Shown piece by piece: positions 58,766 to 64,000 of a DNA stretch of 64,000 nt. Both the position numbers and the translations under genes were made by a program. The notes beneath the pieces were generated by a model, which was not told the origin of the DNA, made no database searches, and was given only the letters and a program-made list of their open reading frames with translations. Every line of letters starts with the position of its first letter. The stretch's first letter is position 1. Source of the DNA: Paractinoplanes abujensis (GTDB lineage Bacteria > Actinomycetota > Actinomycetes > Mycobacteriales > Micromonosporaceae); contig NZ_JACHMF010000001.1 in assembly GCF_014204895.1 (NCBI RefSeq), forward strand, positions 8,742,001-8,806,000. Reading direction: 5' to 3'.

Positions 58766-61429
58766 CTAAAGAAGCTCGGCCACCGCCCGGTCCAGCGACG
58801 TCTCCGACGCTGCGCGGTACGCGCGGGCCACCTGAGCGGGTGACAGCGCGGCGCGGGCGGCGGCCTCGGCGGCGTCCCGGTCGGCGATCTCGTCGGGGGT
58901 GAAACTGGGCGCGCCCAGGGCCGACCGTTCCCGCTCGGCCAGCACGAGCAGCCGCAGCCCGTTCTCCGCGGCGGATTCGAGCACGTCCAGCTGGGCCAGG
59001 CCTTCCACGGCGTCCAGCTGCCCCTCGGTGATGCCCAGCTCGGTGTAGATGGCCAGAGCCTCGCGCATCGCCGTACGGGCCGGTTCGTAACGGCCCCGCC
59101 GCCGGTCGATCATGGACAGGTTGCTCAGCGCCGCCGCCTCGCCCCGCCGGTCGTTGAGGGCGCGGAACCCGGTCAGCCCCTTCGTGAACAGCTCCTCGGC
59201 CTCGTCCAGGCGGCCCATGCAGCGCAGCGTGCCCGCGGTGTTGTTGGAGGCCGCGGCCACCATCCGGGCGTCGTTCTCGCGCTCGGCCACCTCCAGCGCC
59301 TCCCGTCCGAAGGCCAGCGAAGCCGGGTAGTCCTCCTGGGCCTGCGCGGTGATCAGCAGATTGTTCAGCGCCGCGATCACGCCCTTGCGGTCGTCCAGGG
59401 TGCGGAAGGTGGCCAGTCCTTCCTCGCCGAGCTGCCGGGCCCGTACGAGGTCACCTGAGTTGCGGGCCAGCGCGGCCGCCGCCCGCAGCGCTCGGGCCCG
59501 CAACGCGGACGGTTCCGCCGAGCCCGCCAGCGCCCGGTCCAGCCACCCCAGCCCCTCGGCCATCCGCCCGGCGACCCACCAGTACCACCACATCGCGGCC
59601 ACGATCTCCAGCCCGCGCGCCGGATCGCCTTCGCGCAGCGCCCAGTCGGCGGCGGCCACGATCGTGTCGTGCTCGGCTCCGATCGTGGTCACCCACGCGG
59701 TGTGCGCGGGCCCGTCCACGGGCGGCGGCGTGGCCAGCCTGGTCGTCCAATAACCCACCAGTTCCCCGTACGCCGAGGCGCGCTCGGCCGGACCGAGGCG
59801 TTCGCGGGCGTACTCGCGGATCGTCTCGATCAGCCGGTAACGCCCGTCCCGCCACTCGACCATGGACCGGTCGACCAGCTGGGTCAGCGGGTCGAGCGGG
59901 TCCCCGCCGGCCACCGCGGCCGCCGCCGCGAGCTCGAAGCCGCCCGCGAACACGCCCAGCCGGCGCAGCAGCTCCTGCTGGGGGACGTCGAGCAGCTCGT
60001 ACCCCCAGTCGATGGCGGCCCGCATCGTCTGGTGCCGGGCCACCGGGGAGCGGCCGGTGAGCAGGTCGAGCTGGCGGTCCAGGCGCGACACGACCTCGGA
60101 CAGCGGCAGCGCGCGCAGCCGGGCCGCGGCCAGTTCGATGGCGAGCGGCAGGCCGTCCAACCGGCGGCACAGCTCGGCCGCCACCGCCTGTTCGGCCGGG
60201 GCCAGCCCGGTGCCGCCGCGCGCCGCGGCCACCCGATCGGCCAGCAGCCGTACGGCGTCGGAATGCGGGTCGGTGGAACCGGGCGCGGGAGTGGCCAGCC
60301 CGCCCAACGTGAAGATCACTTCGCCGCTGAGCCCGAGCTGTTCCCGGCTGGTGGCCACGATCCGCAACCCCGGGCAGGCCGCGAGCAGGGTGTACGCCAG
60401 CTTCGCGGCCTCGGCCAGCACGTGCTCGCAGTTGTCGAGCACCAGCAGGACCCGCCCGCTGAGCTGCCGCGTCACCGTGTCCAAGATCGGGGTGCCCGGT
60501 TCCTCGCGGATGCCCGCCGCCGCGGCCAGCCGGATCTCCAACGGGCCGTCCCGGTGCTCGGCCAACTCGACCACGTGCACCGTCTCGTGGTCGGCGGCCA
60601 CCTCACGGGCCAGTTCGACACTGAGCCGGGTCTTGCCGGCCCCGCCCGGCCCGGCGATCGTCAACAGCCGGGCCTGGCCCAGCAGCTCGATCACCCGGTC
60701 GAGCTCGGCCCGCCGCCCGATGAACCGGTTGCGCTGAGCCGGCACACCGGGCGCGGGCCGGTCGAGGGTCGGGTCCTGCCGGCGCACGGCGGCGGCCAGC
60801 GCGTCCAGTTCGGGGCCGGGATGGGCGCCCAGGTCGGCCAGGGCCGCGGCCGTCCGGTCGTACGTGGAAAGGGCCTCGCCGGACCGGCCCGAGCGATAAA
60901 GGGCCACCATCAGCAGCCGCACCAGGCCCTCGGCGGTGGGCTGAGCGGCCACCCACCCGGCCAGCTCGGTCGCCGCCTCGACGTGCCGGCCGTCGGCCAG
61001 GGCCCGCTGCGCCCACTCCTGCCGGGCCTGCAGCCGCAGCTCGGCCAGCCGGGCCGAAGCCGCCGCGACGGACGGCCCCGCGGCCACCCCCTCGTACGGG
61101 TCGCCGCGCCACAGCCCCAGATCCCGTGTGCGCTCGAACTCGGCCGCGTCGAAACCCGCCCCGGTCAGGTCGAGCCGGTAGCCGCCGGCGCCCGTGCCGA
61201 CCCGGTCACCCACCACCTTGCGCAACGCGGAGACGTGCATCTGCAGCGTCGCCGTGGCCGTCGACGGCGCGCCGTCCGGCCACAACTCGGTAAGCAGCCT
61301 GTCCACCGTCACCGGTTTGCCACCGGCCGCCAGCAGCACGGCCAGCAACGCGCGCGGTTTCGGTGGCACCGCCACCTCGCCGTTGTCGTCGTCGCACACC
61401 CGAACCGGCCCCAGAACCTCGAACCGCAC
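58766..61429 (-). CDS. SARP/AfsR-type regulator with NB-ARC and TPR domains
   Basis: This 887-aa protein has three parts. An N-terminal OmpR-like winged helix with a BTAD domain (VRFEVLGPVRVCDDDNGEVA, LLTELWPDGAPSTATATLQM, ALRKVVGDRVGTG, DRTAAALADLGAHPGPELDA) comes first. An NB-ARC ATPase follows (IAGPGGAGKTRLSVELAREV Walker A, VLLVLDNCEHVLAEAAKLAY, IVATSREQLGLSGE), then a TPR C-terminal region (DLVRARQLGEEGLATFRTLD, DEAEELFTKGLTGFRALNDR). Such proteins activate secondary metabolism or stress genes in actinomycetes. The GTG at 61429 follows AGAGG. The large open frame upstream to 61585 adds no recognisable sequence. Confidence 0.9.
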   Translation of the reverse strand: MRFEVLGPVRVCDDDNGEVAVPPKPRALLAVLLAAGGKPVTVDRLLTELWPDGAPSTATATLQMHVSALRKVVGDRVGTGAGGYRLDLTGAGFDAAEFERTRDLGLWRGDPYEGVAAGPSVAAASARLAELRLQARQEWAQRALADGRHVEAATELAGWVAAQPTAEGLVRLLMVALYRSGRSGEALSTYDRTAAALADLGAHPGPELDALAAAVRRQDPTLDRPAPGVPAQRNRFIGRRAELDRVIELLGQARLLTIAGPGGAGKTRLSVELAREVAADHETVHVVELAEHRDGPLEIRLAAAAGIREEPGTPILDTVTRQLSGRVLLVLDNCEHVLAEAAKLAYTLLAACPGLRIVATSREQLGLSGEVIFTLGGLATPAPGSTDPHSDAVRLLADRVAAARGGTGLAPAEQAVAAELCRRLDGLPLAIELAAARLRALPLSEVVSRLDRQLDLLTGRSPVARHQTMRAAIDWGYELLDVPQQELLRRLGVFAGGFELAAAAAVAGGDPLDPLTQLVDRSMVEWRDGRYRLIETIREYARERLGPAERASAYGELVGYWTTRLATPPPVDGPAHTAWVTTIGAEHDTIVAAADWALREGDPARGLEIVAAMWWYWWVAGRMAEGLGWLDRALAGSAEPSALRARALRAAAALARNSGDLVRARQLGEEGLATFRTLDDRKGVIAALNNLLITAQAQEDYPASLAFGREALEVAERENDARMVAAASNNTAGTLRCMGRLDEAEELFTKGLTGFRALNDRRGEAAALSNLSMIDRRRGRYEPARTAMREALAIYTELGITEGQLDAVEGLAQLDVLESAAENGLRLLVLAERERSALGAPSFTPDEIADRDAAEAAARAALSPAQVARAYRAASETSLDRAVAELL

Positions 61430-61500
61430 CCGCGCCTCTTTGGTGGATTTTTGGCGGCGCCGGTCAGGCTTCCCGCACAGGTCGGACAGGGAGTGAAGAC

Positions 61501-62085
61501 ATGCTAAGTGCACGGCGGACCGGTGCAGCGATAATGACCACGATCGTGTTGGCGACACTGACCGCTTGTGGGATGGAGGAAACACCCATCACGGCCGATG
61601 CGGACAACGGCGGCGACTTCTCGCTCGGCCCGAAGGTCACACTGACCTTCGACCTCGACGGCGCGACCGCTCTCTCAGGCCGGCAGACCGCCCTCGCCCC
61701 GTCGCTCAACGGCAAGTTCCTCGACAGCTGCGACGAATACTCCCGCGGCACCCGGCAGGACGACGGCAAGACCCTGTACGCCATCGCCGGTCTGCTCGAC
61801 GGCGACGTCTCGGGCCGCAAGGTCACGGTCGAGCTGTGGGTCGACGACTACGCGGGCCCCGGTTCCTATCCCAAGGACCAGCTGGTGGCGCCGGGCTCGC
61901 GGCCCAGCATCGCCATCGATAACAAGATCTACGGAACGTGGCCCGACTCCACGTCGAGCTCCGTGACCACCGACAACAAGGGCGGCGGCACGTGGACGTT
62001 CAAAAAGCTGGCCACGACCGGCGAGGGCGGCCTCCCGGGCGACGCCGTCACCGGCAGCATCAAGTGGACCTGCAAGAACCCGTAA
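61501..62085 (+). CDS. Hypothetical lipoprotein
   Basis: This 194-aa protein has an N-terminal lipobox signal (MTTIVLATLTACGM, Cys near 23). The mature part is beta-rich (KVTLTFDLDGATALSGRQTA, GDVSGRKVTVELWVDDYAGP, IDNKIYGTWPDSTSSSVTTD, GTWTFKKLATTGEGG), like an immunoglobulin-type or lipocalin sandwich, with two cysteines (FLDSCDE and KWTCKNP) that may form a disulfide. Divergent from the SARP regulator, it could be under its control. Function is unknown. Confidence 0.7.
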   Translation: MLSARRTGAAIMTTIVLATLTACGMEETPITADADNGGDFSLGPKVTLTFDLDGATALSGRQTALAPSLNGKFLDSCDEYSRGTRQDDGKTLYAIAGLLDGDVSGRKVTVELWVDDYAGPGSYPKDQLVAPGSRPSIAIDNKIYGTWPDSTSSSVTTDNKGGGTWTFKKLATTGEGGLPGDAVTGSIKWTCKNP

Positions 62086-62088
62086 CCC

Positions 62089-63297
62089 TCAGCGGGGCCG
62101 CCGGGTGTAGGCGTCGAGACCCTCGAACACGCCCGGTTCAAGCCAGCTGCCGCCGCTGGTGTCCGGTTCGCTGCCGGCCAGCATGAGACGCCGTACGAGG
62201 GATTGTTTGGCCTTGGCGCTGTCGGCGAGCCGGATGTAGCCGTCGCCGATGCCGGCCGGCAGCACCAGGTCGCCCGCCACCACCAGGATCGTCTGCCGCT
62301 CCAGGGCCATGGCCAGACCGGCCTCGAACATGAGGTCCTGACTCGGCCGCATCACCCCGGCCTCGTTCGTCACCTCGGGGGTGGCCACCACGATGGTGAC
62401 CGCGGCCAGGTGCAACCCGGCCAGCATGATCTCCCGCGTGGTCGGCATGAGCTTGTGCGTGGCCTCGACGCACTCGTCGCGCTCGATCGGTTTCAGTCCG
62501 ATCGAGCGCAGGAAGACGTGCATCCGGTCGCGCACCTGCTCGTCGGAGGCGCAGACCAGCACCCGGCGGGCGGTCTCGCTGACGGAGGTCGGCGCCACCG
62601 GCACCGAGAAGGCGGGAGGAGCGGTGGCGGGCGGCGGCGGACGGCCGAGCAGGCGGGCCACGGGCGGCAGGGCGGCACTGCCGTCCGACCACGTCCACGC
62701 GTTCAGTTCGGCCGAGCGTTCGGCCGGGGCCAGCACGAGCAGCGACTGCGGGCCGGCCTGCTCCACCGGGTCGTACGTCACCAGGTGCTCGCCGACCCGG
62801 GTACCGCCGGCCCACCAGCGTTCGGGCAGCTCGACCGGGAGCCCACCGGTCAGCTCACCGGCCAGCACCGGGTCGATCTCGCGCGGGGTCCCGTCCTCGA
62901 TCTTGGCTTGATAGAGGTGGGCCCGGGTGAGCAGCCCGTCGGGCCAGGGCGCGGCGACGCCGACCCAGTTGTTGATCAGTTCGGACCAGTCCAGGTGGGA
63001 CGGATCGCGGTGCGACAGGATCACCGACACGTTGAGCATGTCGTCCACGCGCCGCGCCACCGCTTGGTAGTCGGCCCCGATCCGCTCCTGGGCGGCCAGC
63101 ACCGTCTCGGTGCCGCCGGGCAGGTCGGCGACAGCGGCCGGCAGATGCTGCGGCAGCTCGGGCACGGGGCTGCCCATCCCCAGCTGCAGCCGGCAGTTCA
63201 GCCAGATCCGGCGCGCCTCCGCGTACGCCGCTGCGGCCCGCGGACCGGTCAACGGGGCGAAGATGTGCACCACCAGCTCGGGATCGACCACGCGCAT
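62089..63297 (-). CDS. CATRA-type protein with C-terminal TIR-like domain
   Basis: This 402-aa protein has an N-terminal region (1-135: ELVVHIFAPLTGPRAAAAYA, VLAAQERIGADYQAVARRVD, DDMLNVSVILS) that follows the pattern of CATRA (caspase/TPR-associated) conflict-system proteins. A linker precedes a C-terminal domain (about 243-362: RRVLVCASDEQVRDRMHVFL, RSIGLKPIERDEC, TIVVATPEV, PSQDLMFEAGLAMALERQTI) resembling the PF10137 TIR-like (CAP12/PCTIR) nucleotide-binding effector, with Glu in FEAG. It probably senses a conflict signal and acts through NAD+ or cyclic-nucleotide chemistry. The gene follows the small CATRA-associated gene by four bases. Confidence 0.72.
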   Translation of the reverse strand: MRVVDPELVVHIFAPLTGPRAAAAYAEARRIWLNCRLQLGMGSPVPELPQHLPAAVADLPGGTETVLAAQERIGADYQAVARRVDDMLNVSVILSHRDPSHLDWSELINNWVGVAAPWPDGLLTRAHLYQAKIEDGTPREIDPVLAGELTGGLPVELPERWWAGGTRVGEHLVTYDPVEQAGPQSLLVLAPAERSAELNAWTWSDGSAALPPVARLLGRPPPPATAPPAFSVPVAPTSVSETARRVLVCASDEQVRDRMHVFLRSIGLKPIERDECVEATHKLMPTTREIMLAGLHLAAVTIVVATPEVTNEAGVMRPSQDLMFEAGLAMALERQTILVVAGDLVLPAGIGDGYIRLADSAKAKQSLVRRLMLAGSEPDTSGGSWLEPGVFEGLDAYTRRPR

Positions 63298-63301
63298 GCG
63301 A

Positions 63302-64000
63302 TCACCGGGCCTCGGCGTCGAGGGCGATCGACAGGCGGCGCAACCGGGCGTGGATCGGCGGTGGGCAGGGCAACGCCGGGCTGCCGCCGACGCGGCCCAG
63401 CCGGATGGGCCCGAGCGATTCCAGCTGCCCGGCCGCGGATCCGAGCGCGTGGCCGTCGGACGCCTCGGCTGCGTCCAGCGCGATCCGGAGCGCGCGGTCG
63501 ACCCGCTGCCACCGCGCCTCGGCCAGCCGCCAGCCGGCCACCTTGCTCGCCGACTCCCTGACCTCGCGCACCAGGCTCGCCGACAGGCCGTGCATCCTGG
63601 CCTCGTAGCGCAGGCGGGCCGCGAGGGCCAGGGAGCGGGTGCTGGGGCCGGTGCCGTCGCCGGGCCGGGTGAGCACCACCAGTCGCCGGTTGCGGCTGTG
63701 CGGCCCGGCCGTGACGTCCCAGATCAGCGTGCCCGGCCGCAGTTCGCGCGGATGCCGCCACCATCCGTCGGCGTCGTCCGGCGCGGGCGGCAGCGCGGCG
63801 GCCCAGCGACGCGCGTCGGTGTCGGCCGCGGAGCGCCGGGCGCCGAAGACGAGACAGGTGCCGATGGCGGTGCCCAGGACACCCTTGGCCAGCTGCGACC
63901 ACCATCGGGTGAAGTCGGCCCACCCGTTCGCCGAGCCGATGCGGACCCGGCGGGCCGACGCCGGCGTGCGCGCGGCGAACAGCAGCGACACGGTCAGCAG
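63302..64000 (-). CDS. CATRA-associated small protein-like gene, N-terminus beyond window
   Basis: The frame is open to the window edge, so the start is not seen (an internal GTG at 63991 is possible). The C-terminal 80 residues (VAGWRLAEARWQRVDRALRI, SAAGQLESLGPIRLGRVG, CPPPIHARLRRLSIALDAEA) match the CATRA-associated small-protein pattern 'W-x-x-V-x-x-L...LE-x-x-GP-I/V-R'. The visible N-terminal part has a hydrophobic stretch and a short basic region (AKGVLGTAIGTCLVFGARRS, LRPGTLIWDVTAGPHSRNRR) of no clear family. With the next gene it forms a two-gene CATRA module; more of the system (for example a caspase or TPR gene) may lie outside. Confidence 0.65.
   Translation of the reverse strand: MLTVSLLFAARTPASARRVRIGSANGWADFTRWWSQLAKGVLGTAIGTCLVFGARRSAADTDARRWAAALPPAPDDADGWWRHPRELRPGTLIWDVTAGPHSRNRRLVVLTRPGDGTGPSTRSLALAARLRYEARMHGLSASLVREVRESASKVAGWRLAEARWQRVDRALRIALDAAEASDGHALGSAAGQLESLGPIRLGRVGGSPALPCPPPIHARLRRLSIALDAEAR

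Noticed and set aside
59669..61507. Plus-strand 612-codon open frame
   Set aside because: It is antisense to the SARP regulator with clear NB-ARC motifs.

Overview
The window is high-GC actinobacterial DNA. It carries an SsgA-like sporulation protein, many GTG starts, ATGA/GTGA-coupled cistrons, a SARP regulator with NB-ARC and TPR domains, WXG/EspC-like proteins and several large signalling clusters. A filamentous or sporulating actinomycete of the Micromonosporaceae type (for example Actinoplanes-like) fits best; that placement is inference.

Layout. 0-5 kb: end of a YihY/BrkB membrane protein, a double-PAP2 membrane phosphatase, an endonuclease/exonuclease/phosphatase-family enzyme, a pseudo-caspase fused to an EAL domain, and MsrA. 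5.5-8.1 kb: a TPR protein and a DEAD-box RNA helicase. 8.4-18.7 kb: two back-to-back signalling modules, each with a divergent Ser/Thr-type kinase, a PP2C phosphatase and a vWA protein (TerY-P-like triads). They come with a stand-alone zinc protein, a membrane-anchored GrpE-like coiled-coil protein, TPR proteins and an FN3-type membrane protein. 18.8-22.7 kb: a TcmP-like protein, a DUF4236 mini-gene, Rrf2 and AraC regulators, SsgB-like protein and a PGPGW membrane protein. 22.7-32.3 kb: a tRNA-Val(CAC) followed by an accessory region with a broken serine recombinase, gene fragments, a Shedu-like nuclease gene, a TIGR02391 fragment, a large secreted FG-GAP protein, a relic of a second FG-GAP gene, and decayed DUF6461-like sequence. 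32.3-35.7 kb: a membrane protein and a NarL-type two-component system. 35.8-42.2 kb: WXG/EspC-like secretion-associated genes ending in a WXG-RTX-M91 metalloprotease. 42.4-46.6 kb: a GntR regulator with palindromic operators, a hydrolase, a TRIC-type channel, a GlsB-type protein and a CNNM/CorC protein. 46.6-48.6 kb: an OmpR-type two-component system. 48.8-55.6 kb: a seven-gene operon for uptake and deglycation of fructosamine-type compounds (SIS deglycase, sugar ABC transporter, PfkB kinase, M20 hydrolase, GntR/UTRA regulator). 55.6-64 kb: DUF1152 protein, methyltransferase, polysaccharide deacetylase, two lipoproteins, a SARP regulator, and at the right edge a CATRA-type conflict module with a TIR-like effector domain.

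The most interesting pieces are the twin kinase/phosphatase/vWA cluster with its GrpE-like partner, the CATRA-TIR pair at the right border, the WXG-RTX-M91 candidate toxin, and the caspase-like domain fused to EAL that has lost its catalytic His and Cys. The tRNA-adjacent region shows repeated insertion and decay, including a duplicated locus shared between 24.7-25.0 kb and 38.4-38.7 kb. All family assignments come from reading motifs by eye; no database search was run.
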